Shown: positions 33,668-46,431 of the stretch, one piece after another
Layout: every line of letters begins with the position of its first letter
Numbering within the stretch: the stretch's first letter is position 1
From: Lactuca virosa
Lineage: Eukaryota > Streptophyta > Magnoliopsida > Asterales > Asteraceae
Direction: 5' to 3'
Length of the DNA: 64,000 nt
NCBI GenBank assembly: GCA_928212115.1
Contig: CAKMRJ010005523.1
Span: 252,923,185 to 252,987,184 of the forward strand
Notes under the pieces: model-generated
What the model was told of the DNA's origin: nothing
Databases searched by the model: none
What the model saw: the letters and a program-made list of their open reading frames with translations, nothing else
Position numbers and translations under genes: made by a program

Positions 33668-34435
33668 ACTGAAAAGAAACCAGGAAGATATCGAATAACA
33701 TACATATCATATCAGGGGAACCAACTCCCAAAAAAAGCCCTAGGGGTTGTGACTTCCATGTTACGCGTACGAGTCTTGTGCTTTCACTAGTACGGGCCCA
33801 TACTACCTTCCACACCTACCCGTATTTGTCTCAGGGGATCATCACAATAATCCTAACAATACATACTATCATACGGATACACTTAACCCTCATTCCCTAG
33901 AGGAAGGCTAAACATCACGAAACTGGCCGGCTGACCCCACACAACTCATCCATGAAACTTCCACCAACCCTGCAGCACTCGTGTATGCTAATCATACATA
34001 ACACTAGACCCTATAGACAGTCGAATATCTAATCCTACCCTAAGCCCTTCATCAAATAAGAACAAGAAATAAGGCCAAACCAAACATTCTCAGGCTATAG
34101 AATCTTAGTTATGTATAATCATGATGCATACACTAAGCAACTACAGTAATGATGTCAATTTCATATAAGGAAGAACCCTAGGCTATCATGCATCATATAA
34201 TAAGGCAATTCTATCATGTAATTTCCTAAAGAACCCTAGCCTATCACTAGCATGTTGTTCTAACATATCACAAAAATCAAATAACAGTGTGGTAATTTGG
34301 GGTCTACTTACTGGCTCCGACTGATCGTACACATCGCATCCTCTTTGGTTATTTTGAAAAAAAATTGAAGATCATTTTTAAAATCTTTTCCCATAGTTTG
34401 AGAGTGGATTCACACGAGTGTTCCTCCAGTTCACT

Positions 34436-34457
34436 CAAACCAAGGCTCTGATACCAA
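34436..34457 (-). other. Primer-binding site of the reverse-strand Gypsy element
   Basis: Read in reverse, the LTR ends GAGTGTTACA and is followed by AGTTGGTATCAGAGCC, the standard match to initiator methionine tRNA. This fixes the orientation of the gag at 32928-33667 and of the LTR to its right. The stretch between gag start and this site (about 770 bp) is the untranslated leader and shows no ORF. Confidence 0.7.
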
Positions 34458-35191
34458 CTTGTAACACTCATAAAAATCATGATAAATTTAAAATTTTCAA
34501 AACCAACCAATTTCACAAATTGTTTACAATCATAGTTTTCAAAACATGTTCAACATCAGAGTCTCCCAAAATCATAAGTCAAAACATGAGGATGTGTACG
34601 GTCACACCTTCGCCTTCCCGCGATCATCCGAAGTACCTGAAACATAACCTAAAACTGTAAGCAAACGCTTAGTGAGTTCCCCCAAAATACCAACACATAA
34701 TAAGCGTAATACAGACAACATGCATACAGAGCCTTCAGCCTGACTGGAACGCCCCGCCGGCCTACAGTCCATCTAGTACGCTCATAGAACCTTCAACAGG
34801 ACTGGTACGCCTCACTGGGCCTTCAGCCTATCTGCAACGTTCTCAGGGCCTTTGGCTTGACTAGTACGTCTCTCGGGCCTGCAGTCTATCCGGGACGCCC
34901 TGGGTTTCTTGGCCTTCAGTTTATACTGATAAGCCTCAACCCAACCACACACAAACCATGCCGAATATACATAAGAGATAAGCATACATATAATCAGTCA
35001 ATAAACAATCAGACAGATCACTAAGCAGAATATCATCCTATCTACCATGATACAGATCTACTAGATCACTACAGCATACCAACATGCAATAAACCATGAT
35101 AACAATCCAATAGGCCGGCCTTGGTGCCTTCGACCTAAAAGTATAGTGAGGAAAACTCCCCTCACAAACTGAACAGAAGCTGATGAGGTCC

Positions 35192-37456
35192 TGAAAGAAC
35201 CCCTTTCTATACTTTTATATTTCTGAAAGACCCAAACTTTCATATTTGACAATTGTTATTCCGAAACATGCTACATGCATATTCGTAAAACAATATTTTA
35301 TATTGATAAAACGGTTACAAACTACTGGATACAAACCCACTATCTCATAGTGTTATATATTACATAACTTCCCAGGATTCTATAGATTTATACATATGGG
35401 AGTGCAAAATACAATAGTTTCAAACTATTCGAAAATCTTCTATCAATACAGTAGTTTCAAACTATTCAAAAATCTGCTACCAGTATATAACTATACTGGA
35501 TGCTTATCTCCTGCAAATTAGTTAAACATTGAGAGGGGTAAGCGGTGGCGCTTAGTGAGTTCAATAATAGATACAATATAACGTTATGCCATATATATAC
35601 TGTAATATTCCAGAAGCAAAGAGGAACAAGGAACAACAAAGGCATAATGCGAAAAGCTTTCCATATTAATCAATGAGACATAACAAATTCTATACTTGAT
35701 ATAAAATCAATAAAGTTTAAGCACAAATGGCACAGTAAATACTCAAGAATATCATTTTGCTAGAATATTTAGGCTTTCAGCCTTATCTTAGCATACTACC
35801 GAAGCCAAAGTGATGCCTATGTCATACACTTCATGGTCAACGGTTCATACCAATACCCAAGTGATGCTTATGTCATACACTTCAAGTCAGAGGTACAGCC
35901 TTGCTATAAAATAGCAGATACAACAACTCGAGATGATAACATGGAAAAGCACATAACACATATAACACATAACATACAATTGTTCCTATATATTAAACTC
36001 ACCGAGAAATAACCGGGGGTCAAAATAGTAATTCGGGCAACACTTCGGCTCTAAATATGACTTTCTTCGTTGAAAACCGAGAGTTTTCTTGAAAATCGGG
36101 TTTTGCGAAGGTAGAGCTTTGAAACCGAAAAGATAAATTTTTCGGACTTCTCGGGAATCTCGGGGCGCGTTTCAGGCTTTGGAATAAGTACCGGGGCTTC
36201 GGGGGAAGTCGGAATGCAAGAAAATGTTGAAAAGGGGTGAAAAAGACCAAAATTCAAACTCTTAACCGGGAGGTCTCGCACCCCTTATATAGGTGCGAGC
36301 CTCGGATCCGAAGCGAGGGGGTGAGGGCACGCGACTGCGAGGTTCGGACCAGGTGGCAGTAGGGCGAGGCTCGGACGGACAGGTGCTTGCTTCGCATTGG
36401 TTGGATGATGCGGCTTCTGGCTTCGGATCGGGTCGGCTGCTTCGGTCCAATGGGAGGGGGACACGAGGGTCCGAGGAGTGTCCACGGGGTGTCTCCTGCG
36501 AAGGTGTCCGGGGCTTAGTGGACCGCGGACTTGGTACAATCAGAAGGCGACACAGCGAACCTCGGTCCTATCAGGAGGTGACACGTGGAGGCTGCATGCG
36601 AGGGATGATGTGGCAGCACTATTCATGCGATTTTTCTCGAAAATTGTGCCAAATCTTGTAAAATCCATAACTTTCTCATACGAGCTCCGTTTTTGACGTT
36701 CTTTATATACACGCGTAGAGAAAATTATGCTCTACAACTTTCATTTAGACTTCGTCGGAAAATTTTGACTTTATTTTTATATTATTATTTTTAACAGACC
36801 GGGACTGGAAAAGCCGTTAAAAATTCATAACTTCTTCATCCGATGTCCGTTTTCGTCAGACTTTTTACCGTTGTACTACTAATGACGAGACCTTCGATTC
36901 TTGTTTAGGTTGTGTCAGATAAAAATCACTCGATCTAAAATTCGAGTTTTTAGCTGTCTACTGCTAAGCTAAAACTTGTAAAAATCATAAATTCCTCATA
37001 CGAAGTCAGATTTTGGCGTTCTTTTTATCGAACTTCTCGGTTTAATGAATACTACGACTTTCATTTAGATCACTAAGGCTAAAAAGTAGTTTATCGAAAA
37101 CTCACTTTTTACGTCATTCGGCACCGTGCCGATTTTATCGCGGATCTTCGATTGGTCATAACTTCTTCGTTATAACTCGGATTTCGATGCGGTTTTCGCC
37201 TATATGTTTCTAACGAGATTATCTACAACTTTCAACAATAAAATTTTACTTATTTCAAGTTTTATATTTTCGCTAAATTTCACTATTTAGCTTTTAATTG
37301 GAATCTCATAAAACTTCCAATAATTTATGGGTGATTCTAAACATAGTTTTACCTTATTTCTAGTAAAAACTATCTGTTAGAACTCAATACTGAATATCAC
37401 ATAATATTTCATAATATTATTTATATAAAACACGATCTCAAAACGTGTATGTTACA
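35192..37456 (-). mobile_element. Solo LTR (2265 bp) with target duplication
   Basis: GGTCC flanks it (35187-35191 and 37457-37461). The ends are TGAAAGAACC ... ATGTTACA. Removing it restores the sequence of the left LTR copy exactly (GATGAGGTCC then CTGACTCC). It carries the four-unit block of about 165 bp (36660-37195) in reverse orientation and a TATATAAGG-type word near 36288 on the reverse strand. Its organisation parallels the solo LTR at 12692-16309, so the two are related families. Confidence 0.85.
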
Positions 37457-37733
37457 GGTCCCTGACTCCGAATCTCAACTCTCTAACCGACACCTAATCC
37501 CACCAAAGACCAATTCCATCAAAATCCTAAAATACCCTCCAAGGTCAAACTTGGTCAAAGTCAACTGTTCAAAACCCACTAAGTCAACTAAGTCAACCCA
37601 ACTGAGTCAACCTAACCGAGTCAACTCATCGGGCTGACCCAGTACGAGTACGCGGGGCGTACTCCGGAGATACGCTGAGCGTACTCCAATCCTCGCAGTT
37701 GACCACCATCGGGGTGGTTGACCTCGTTCGTAG

Positions 37734-39009
37734 TAAAGGTGAGCATTTGGACTGGACCAGACCGGCTCTTGGATCGAACCAGTTTTGGAGAATATTGTGG
37801 ACCATGGACCGGACCGGATGAGACTTACCGGGTCTAGGTCCATGTCCGGGTTTTCCGGTTCTTGGACCCGTTTGGACCGGTACAACTTTATATGCATATG
37901 GTACAATTTGTTAAAACGCGTTTTTGGGTTTGATACTACTTGTTAAAACAAATATGTTGTTGGGTTTGATATGTTACAAATCATTAAAATGAATAGTTTT
38001 TTGGGTTTGATACGGTACAAATAGTAAAAATGAATATGTTTTCATTAACTGTGTCATTTGGACCGGTCAAACTTTCATTATTTATACTTTATACCATTTG
38101 TTTGAAGGATTGTAACTCATTGAATATAACACCAAAAACACCAAAATTATAGTTTAAAATCATCTACAAACTCTAAATTACACGTTGGAAAAAGCGCATG
38201 TCAATCCGACCAAAAACAAATGAGATATGCTTGTTTAAAGAATTTCACATAATAAAAAAAAATTTAATTTCTTTTTGAAAAGCTGAAATATTTCAGCTTT
38301 GATCTCTCATTTTAGAAAGATAGTAACTCATTGAATATAACACCAAAAAAACACAATTATAGTCTAAAATAATCTATTAACTCTAAATCACACATTGGAA
38401 AATACCGCATGTCAATCCGACTTATCGAATATAACTCTAAATTTCTTGCTGAAAAGCTGAAATATTTCAAATTTGATATCTCATCTTTGAAGAATTGTAA
38501 CTCATCGAATATAATACCAAAAACAACAAAATTATAGTCTAAAATCATTTACAAACTCTAAATTACACGTTAGAAAAAAACCGCAAGTTAATCCGACTTG
38601 AAACGAATGAGATATTTTTATTTAAAAGATTTCACATAATTACTGAAAAGCTGAAATATTTCAGCTTTGATATCTCATATTTGAAGGATTATAACTCATC
38701 AAATATAACACCAAAAAAAACAAAATTATAGTCTAAAAGCAATTACAAACTCTAAATTGCACGTTGGAAAAAACCTCATGTCAATCCGACTTAAAACGAA
38801 TGAGATATGTTTGTTTAAATAAATTTACAAAATACAATTTTTTTTTAAAATAAGTCGGTCAAAAACTGGTTTTTACCCGGAACCGGCTGGACCGGACCAT
38901 TAAAAAAACCGAACCGGTTTTGCTGAAATCTTAGAACCGAGAACCGGCCCGGGGGTCCAAAAAAAGGGTCCGCTCCGGTCCGGTTCACAAGTTCAAATGC
39001 TCACCTTTA
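37734..39009. mobile_element. Second copy of the hAT-like MITE
   Basis: It starts TAAAGGTGAGCATTTGGAC and ends with the complement of TAAAGGTGA at 39001-39009. It has four internal units (anchors near 38111, 38326, 38497 and 38690). It lies at the same LTR position as the copy at 25687, so it was carried there by the LTR element. The flanking 8-mers do not match (GTTCGTAG left, ATGCGAAA right), which shows that its right flank has been replaced. Confidence 0.65.
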
Positions 39010-39662
39010 ATGCGAAATGTAACCGCCCTAGTTAAAAACAAAATCACTCCCTAACAAACATCACCCCAGTCCCCACCCCATCCTGTCCACGTGATGCCAT
39101 TTCCTCCTTCATTTTTGTGTTTATGAGGCTTTGAAATGCCTTTTGACCATCAAAGCTTATATATTTTTTACGATTTATCCTGGAAAAAAATTTAAGCCGT
39201 AATTATATTTGTTGTTTTGAACATTTTGGTGAAAATAACAAAAATCTGAAGATCTGGTGAAATGTCACATGTTTAAGACTTTTGGAAAACTTGAAGAGAC
39301 TCTTTATATATCAATTGTTTTTGGTAACTATATAAGTTGTATCATGTTCATGTGATTAAGATGCGATCCAATAAATGTAAGTATTTGTATATTTTAATTC
39401 ATAAGAGTGATGTTTTGTCAAATATAACTTATGTTTTCTTAAAGCAAAACATTTGGGAAACTTATTTGTTATTATAAATATCTTTGACACGTTGTAAATA
39501 TTTTATTCATACTACTCAGGTAAAAGCATAGTTTTAAAAGTTAGTTGTGTTTACAAACAAATAAACATGCAAAACAATTTTCATATGAAACTCTGTAAGA
39601 ACTAGACTTGTTTGTTTTTTTTAGACAGAAAGGAACATTGTTTGTCTTTTATATGATAGCTT

Positions 39663-39740
<78 letters not shown>

Positions 39741-41015
39741 TGAAACATTAATCTTTTCTTTATCAAAGTAAGGTGTTGGGAAATAAGAATATTACAAAGT
39801 AGAAATGATCAAAATTGAGTTGTTAACTTGATTAACCCAAAAAAAAATAGTATATTTTGATCTGAGTTGTTTTGGATAAAAACTAGATTATTATTTTGGA
39901 TATTGAATTGATTATGGTTATTAAATGGAACAAAAACCCAAATCTATCATTTATCTAATTATACTTAATTTTTAATATGAAAAAAAATGACACAGTAACC
40001 CAAAGCTATCATACGGACTTCGTCCACTAAGAAGAATCCCGGTGAAGAAGAATCCCGGTAGGGAATATTATGTTTGCTCGAATATGGTACTCCATTCTCA
40101 AGAAAAATTTGGGGTTTTTTCAATTCTGACCTAATTTTGCTAATTGATGGTAACGAAAACTGCAAGGACCTAGGAATGAGTTTCTTCTGTGGTTGATGAG
40201 GCTGAACAACTTAATATATACATTTATTTATTTATTAATTTATTAGACATTTTTTAGTTATGTAAGAAATCTTGACCCGAATAATAAACCCTAGGAAAAC
40301 TTGACTCAAATAAAAACTCTTACTACATACCGATAAACCCAAAATATCAATGACACACTGCCAAAGTTGAGATGAACTATTAATAATATGTAGTACATAT
40401 TCAAACTTTCATGTACATAACTGAGAAAGAATAGAAACGCTTGACAAAGTTATTTACATTACAACTGACGATGACTATTTATAAGACATAAAGTAAATCG
40501 GTTAACTCAAAGACAGGCTGGTTATTTACATTACAACTGACGATGGCTAGCGAGAATGGACTCGACACATCCGATCCGGACACGAAAAAGACCGCGCCAC
40601 CAACTCAGCATGCTGAGTTTGGTGGTCTAACTCAGCAAATGTATACCGATGAGAGAGAAAGAGAATTTTTCAAAATTTGAATATTATGCCTGTTTTTTTT
40701 TTTTTTTTTTACAAAATGTTACCATTTTTTAATTCAGGCTTTTAACATATTTACAACTTTTATACTTACCAACAACTATCTTTTTTATAACACACAACAA
40801 CCTTCAAATTTTCATTCAAACAGTCCATCTTTTATGAAAAAATGGTTTCCTCCATCCCTCCAACACCTTCTTCCAAAATCTAAGTGGTCACCCTATTTAT
40901 TCATCTCCTAGTTATCATTATCCTGGTGCATAGTACACTCTATATCCTACTCATACACAACCCCAATTCCATTCTCAATTCCAATCCCAACCCTAACTTT
41001 AATTCCAATCCTAAG
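39010..41015. other. Unassigned region, AT-rich, no gene recognised
   Basis: It contains a long (TA)n tract, a direct repeat of GTTATTTACATTACAACTGA (about 40448 and 40520), a near-perfect palindrome at 40597-40625 and a stretch of CCAATTCC/CCCAACCC words near 40960-41010. A short reverse ORF near 39965-40165 is not convincing. Confidence 0.45.
39665..39740. repeat. (TA)n microsatellite, about 76 bp with one slip
   Basis: TA repeats with a single interruption near 39713. Confidence 0.95.
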
Positions 41016-41526
41016 TGTTGGTAATTTTAGTATTGTCAACATATTTTAGTGTATTATTGTTGTCGAGATAGGTCGAGTTTAGTTAGCCATCCGAGATTAG
41101 AGGTACGGAGTGCATACTCGGAGTGTTAAATGTGAACTCGGGTATACAGGGTTCTGGGGGCAGCGCCCCTAGGTGCGGGGTTCCAAGGGACAACGCCCCT
41201 AGCGAGGTTTAGGGGTAGCACCCCTAGCGGGGTCCAAGGGGCAGAGCCCCTGGTGGTGGTCCACCCATACATTTTCCCGCCAAAAAGGAAAGAGTCCACC
41301 TACGAATTTTCCAACCAAAAAGCCTACTGATGACATCATAATGATGTAGCCTTTGGTTATATGCACTAACTAATCATTTTGGCGCCATTTTGAAGGCAAC
41401 CAATTTTAACCACTTTTCTTTTATGTATAAATAAGATGTGAATGATCCAAGAAAATGGTTGAACTTTGATACATACGAAATTGATCAGTATTAATTTTCT
41501 ATCTCTCAAGAACACATAACATAACA
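41016..41526 (+). repeat. 5' LTR of the forward Copia element
   Basis: It starts TGTTGGTAATTTTAG, and the end is placed at ATAACA before AGGTATTCTGTG, a degraded primer-binding-site-like word. Positions 41157-41260 repeat a GGGGCAGCGCCCCTAG-like unit four times. A TATA-like TATAAATAAG lies near 41427. No 3' partner remains. Confidence 0.5.
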
Positions 41527-42990
41527 AGGTATTCTGTGTTTAAGATTTGGATTATGCCTGTAATTCAAATTAGATTTCCTGGATTATCCCACTTTTGAAT
41601 TCATGTACCCTAGGCTATAAGGAACAAATTACCGATTTTGGAAAGTGAATTTATCATGATCCAAGCAATATCCAAGTATTATTGTTATTCCAAAATCTTT
41701 ATTTCGAACAATTTTCTAACAATCGAAATCTATAAATTATGTGAAGGAATAAAAATAGAAGAATCTGTCAGGGACATAAGTTCCAAGTCTGGAAAACTTG
41801 ATAAGTTTGAAGGAAACGACTTTCATCGTTGGCAGAAGAAGATGCACATTCTTCTTACAACTTTAAAGGTTGTGCATGTTTTGAGTACCCCCTGCACCAG
41901 AAGCCCAAGAGAATGAAACGCTGGAACACACCAGGAAATGTTGCAAGTGGGAAAATGATGACTACATCTGTTGTGGTCACATCTTGAATGGTATGTATGA
42001 CTCCCTCTTTGACATCTATCAAAATCATGAATCTGCAAAAGATCTGTGGGATGCCCTTTAATCCAAATACATTGCAGAAGATGCCTCAAGTAAGAAATTG
42101 CTTGTCAGTATTTTTATCAATTACAAAATGGTGGATTTGAGACCTGTCATGGAACAATACAATGAACTTATAAAGATTCTGGGACAATTTCAACAACACA
42201 AGATGAAAATGGATGAATCCATTTATGTCTCTAGTGTCATATTGACCCCATCCTGGAAAGATTTCAAGCACATGTTGAAATACCAAAAAGAAGATTTGTC
42301 TCTATGAATATGGTAGAAGATGACAAAAACCAGAAAAACAACAAGTCTGAAAAAGGAAGAAAAGAGATGACAACCAGAAAGGTTCCAACAAGAAGTAAAA
42401 ACTCGTGTGTTGGAATTGCAAAAAATCAGGTCACATGAAACGTGATTGTTGTTTTAGGTAGAACAAGAATGGTGCAAATACATTTGGAAATTTCACTTCT
42501 AGACAAGGATCTAAGGATCAAGGTCCAAAACCACGACACAGTCAGAATTTTATTTCTGGAAATACTACTTCTGTTATACATCATGTAACATTGATTACTG
42601 AAACATTTTATGTGCATGATGATGATTATTCTTGGTGGATTGACTCGGGGTCGACGAGTCATATATGTAAAGATCACCACCAGTTTAAGGAGTATGAAGT
42701 GGTAAATGATGGTTTTGTGCTATATATGGGCGACCATCATAAACAACCTGTTGTTAGTTGTGGTTCTGTGTCTTTGTTATTTAGTTCTGGAAAAATTCTT
42801 CATCTTAGTAATATAATACATGTTCCTAAGATTAGGAAGAACTTGGTGTCCGGTGGTGTATTAAATAAATGTAGTTATAAACAAGTTTATGAGTCTGATA
42901 AGTATATCTTATCAAAGTATGGTACATTTTTAGGATTTGGGTATTTCACTTGTGGTATGTTTAAATCAAATGTAAATAATAATGTTGCAG

Positions 42991-42994
<4 letters not shown>

Positions 42995-43041
<47 letters not shown>
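42995..43041. repeat. (TA)n microsatellite inside the Copia reading frame
   Basis: About 47 bp of TA repeats follow the protease-integrase linker and produce a false Tyr-Ile run in translation. Confidence 0.9.
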
Positions 43042-43043
<2 letters not shown>

Positions 43044-44224
43044 CTTGTTCTAGTATTGATGAATCTTCTCTTTGACATGCTCGTTTAGGACATGTACATT
43101 ATAAAAGAATGCTTGAAATGTATAAAAATGGTTTAATTCCATCTTTTTATGTTAACCTAGAGAAGTGTAAAACTTGCATGTTAACTAAAATAACTAGACA
43201 ACCATTTTCAAATATAAAAAGGAATTATATTATGCTTAATACATAGTGATTTATGTGATTTCCATGCAACTCTATCCTTAGGTAATAAGAAATACATAGT
43301 TACTTGTATTGAAGATTATTCTTGGTTTTGCTATGTTTACTTATTACATTCTAAAGATGAAGCCCTTGATAAATTAACAATTTATAAAATTGAAGTTGAG
43401 TAGTAATAAAATGACTTAATCAAGAAACTTCGTACTGATAGATCGTGGTGAGTATTATGATCCTAGTTATTTTCAAACTATAGGAATCATTCATGAAACT
43501 ATAGCTCCATATACTCCTCATAAAAATGATAAATGGGAAAGAAAGAATAGACTTCTTAAAGAAATGATGAAGTCTATATTGTCTTACTCTATTTTGAGTG
43601 ATGGATTAATTCTGGGGAGAAACTATGATAACAACTTGTTATCTGTTAACTAGGGTTCCAAATAAAAGGAACAAGATAACTCCCTATAATTTGTGGTACA
43701 AGAAGAAACCAAACTTAGGATATACGAAAGTTTGGGGATGTCGAGCAGTTGTTAAACTGACTGAACCTAAAAAGAAAAATTTAGGTGAAAGAGGTATAAA
43801 TTGCATCTTTATTGGATATGTTGAGCATTCCAAGGCCTATATGTTCTTTGTTTTAGAACCTAATGATTATGTTTCGGTAAATATTGTCATAGAATCAAGA
43901 GATGTTATATTTGATGAAAACCGTTTTTCATCTATACCTAGAACAAGGGACATACTCCCTAATTTTGTTCGAACTAACAAGGAAGATGAAGTTGTGCCTA
44001 CATCTGAGGAATCACATGAGCTTCGAGGAAGCAGGATGGAAAGGAAAACTAAATCATTTGGATCTAATTTTCAGCTTTATCTAGTTTAGGGATCTAGGGA
44101 TGAAATTGCAAATCAATATTCATACTGTTCTAGTGTTAAAGAAGATCCTAGAACATTTGATGAAGCAATGAGATCTCAGGATGTAGCCTTTTGGAAAAAA
44201 GATATAAAATATGAAATGGATTCC

Positions 44225-45478
44225 TGATACGTATTTTATGTACTAAGTAATAAACCAACTAATCTAGACTAACTAATACGCGATAGGCATTGTACCTAAT
44301 CGAATAGCAAGATAGTTCAGGTCATTAGGGAATCGAACACAGGGAATGGAAATATCAGGTAAAATACTAATAACTGTTAACTAATTCAAACAACTAACTA
44401 AAGAAGGGGGGTTTTTTCTAGTTTTGCAAGTCTAGAAACTTAAAACTATTATCACTAAAAGCAATTCAAATTAAGAATTAAGACAAGATATTAAAGAGAC
44501 TTATGTTTAGATCCGATTCACACTACTCCTATAGTAGTATTAAATTCGAGTTATGCTAGACTTGAACTAATGATTAACATTAATGGATAATAATATCAAT
44601 TTAATACATGAATGATCATCACATATTAGCTTCCGCATTAATTTTATTATTCTTCTATTTAACCCTAGGTTTATGATCAAAACTTATAACTTTGATGGTC
44701 ACAAATTACTAACATTCAAGGTTACTAAATAAGAATGATCATCCAATTCAGAAAAACTCAACAATAAACAGAAGAAGTAGTTATTATTAACACAAAAGGA
44801 TTTTTAACAAGATATCATAACAAATAAGCAACTAGCAACAATCCAAAATCCAATAAATCAACACATAGTCATAATGATCATCTACACTAAACAGAAGTTA
44901 GGTTTTTAGCCCATGATTTCTGGAAACAAACACTTAAAAACGAAGTTCACAATGGAAATCATAATGAAAAACAAAGTAAATAAGTTTTAGAAATATTATT
45001 GCCTCAAATCTCTGCAAAAGCTAATCTTCAATCGAAATCTGAGCTACCTCTGTGTTTCAGTACTTCTATGGTCTAAAAAATTCGAATAAAACTCCCAGTA
45101 TTCATTAGGGTTAAGAGAGAATATGTCATATTTATAAATCCCGAATCTGGCCCACCACGTCGTGGTTGACCGCCATCACGACGTGGTCTTCATTAAAAAC
45201 ATGTATTCACCAAGTTACTGTTTAGGCGGGATTTTTCCATCCACCACGTTGTGTTTAGATCGCCACGACGTGGTCTTCCAATTTTAAGACTTCTTTGATT
45301 TTGAGCCACTTTTCCCGCTTCCAGCTCAACAATAGCTTCCTTTTGATTCTGAGCATGTCTTCGCTGCTACATAATAGATTTTAAACAAATTAAGTACCTT
45401 TTGTTCTATAATAAGCATAAATGTAGCAAAAAGTATTAAAATAATGCATGAAATATATAACTAAATATGCACATATCA
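44225..45478. mobile_element. Solo LTR or small LTR element (1254 bp) in the Copia RT gene
   Basis: The ends are TGATACGTATTT ... CACATATCA, and it interrupts the codons for an MDS...IMGN stretch. ATTCC on the left (44220-44224) and GTTCC on the right (45479-45483) are a target duplication with one change. No ORF is present. The inside has a GGGGGGTTTTTT run and a CCACCACGTCGTGG-type word (about 45150-45280). Confidence 0.65.
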
Positions 45479-46431
45479 GTTCCATCATGGGAAATAATAC
45501 TTGGGATTATATGATTTTCCTCTTGGGTGCAAACCTTTGGGTTGCAAGTGGATTTTCAAGAGGAAGATGAAAGTTGATGGATAAATTGATAAGTTCAAGG
45601 CTCGATTGGTTATTCAAGGTTTTAGACAAAAACCTGGGATTGATTACTTTAATACTTATGCAGATGTTGGACAAATTTGTAATGTTAGATTTTTGATTGC
45701 CTTAGCAGCGAATCACAATCTGGTGATTCACCACATGGATGTTAAAACTACATTCCCTAATGGTGATTTGGATGAAAAGGTGTACATGAACCAACCTGAG
45801 GGTTTTGTTATGCTTGGAAATAAGCATAAAGTATGCAAGTTGGTTAAGTATTTGTAAAGGCTGAAACAATCACCTAAACAGTGGCATCAAAAGTTTGATA
45901 ATGTTGTATTGAGTAATGGTTTTAAATTAAATCAATCACACAAGTGTGTATATAGTAACTTTGATGTTTATGGTAAAGGAGTAATCATATGTTTATATGG
46001 GGATGATATGTTAAAATTTTCTACTAAACAGAGTCAAGTTGATATGACCAAAGTTTTCTTATCATCTCAATTCTCCATGAAGGATATGGGGAGGCTGATG
46101 TGATTCTTTGAATAAGAATCAAGCGTGAATATCAAGGAATTTCTATTTCTCAATCTCACTAAGTTGAGAAAGTACTAAAGAAATTCAATTGTTTTGATTG
46201 TTCTCATGTGAGTACTCCTTTTGATCCAAGTATGAAGCTTATGCCTAATATTGTTCAAGCGATTCACAGGTTGAATACTTAAATGTCATAGGTTGTTTGA
46301 TGTATGTCATGACCAACACAAGGGCCGATATTGGTTTTGCAGTAGGGAGGCTAAGTAGGTTTACTAGCAATCCTAGTACTCATCATTGGCAAGCAGTAAA
46401 ACAGGTGATGAAATATTTGAAGAAAATTTAA

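Larger units (their letters stand above)
34459..39009 (-). repeat. 5' LTR (right copy) of the reverse-strand Gypsy element, split and truncated
   Basis: Its gene-proximal end at 34459 is next to the primer-binding site. It matches the left copy from about 34655 on, is split by a solo LTR at 35192-37456, resumes at 37457 and carries the same MITE at 37734-39009. Beyond 39009 the expected LTR continuation (seen at 27002-27831) is missing. Confidence 0.6.
41016..46431 (+). mobile_element. Decayed Copia retrotransposon, 3' end missing
   Basis: It has a 5' LTR, gag, protease, integrase and RT in the usual Copia order. It is split by a solo LTR-like insertion (44225-45478) and is cut off inside the region between RT and RNase H at 46431, where another LTR begins. 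Many frameshifts and stops are present, so it is inactive. Confidence 0.72.
41638..46431 (+). pseudogene. Copia gag-pol remnant
   Basis: Pieces in order are: gag (FEGNDFHRWQKKMHILLTTL near 41800-41870, continuing to 42300 through several slips), a zinc knuckle (CWNCKKSGHMKRDC near 42410), protease (WWIDSGSTSHIC near 42632) and integrase parts (HKND...ERKNRLLKEMMKS near 43515; WGCRAVVKL near 43735). RT follows after the insertion (GFRQKPGIDYFNTYADV at 45618, HHMDVKTTFPNGDLDEKVYM near 45740, then CLYGDDML near 45990). The RT metal site reads YGDD where Copia normally has YVDD. RNase H is missing. A (TA)n tract has grown inside the frame at 42995. Confidence 0.75.

Noticed and set aside
39965..40165. 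Reverse ORF of 66 codons as a gene fragment
   Set aside because: No recognisable motif, partner exon or conservation signal.
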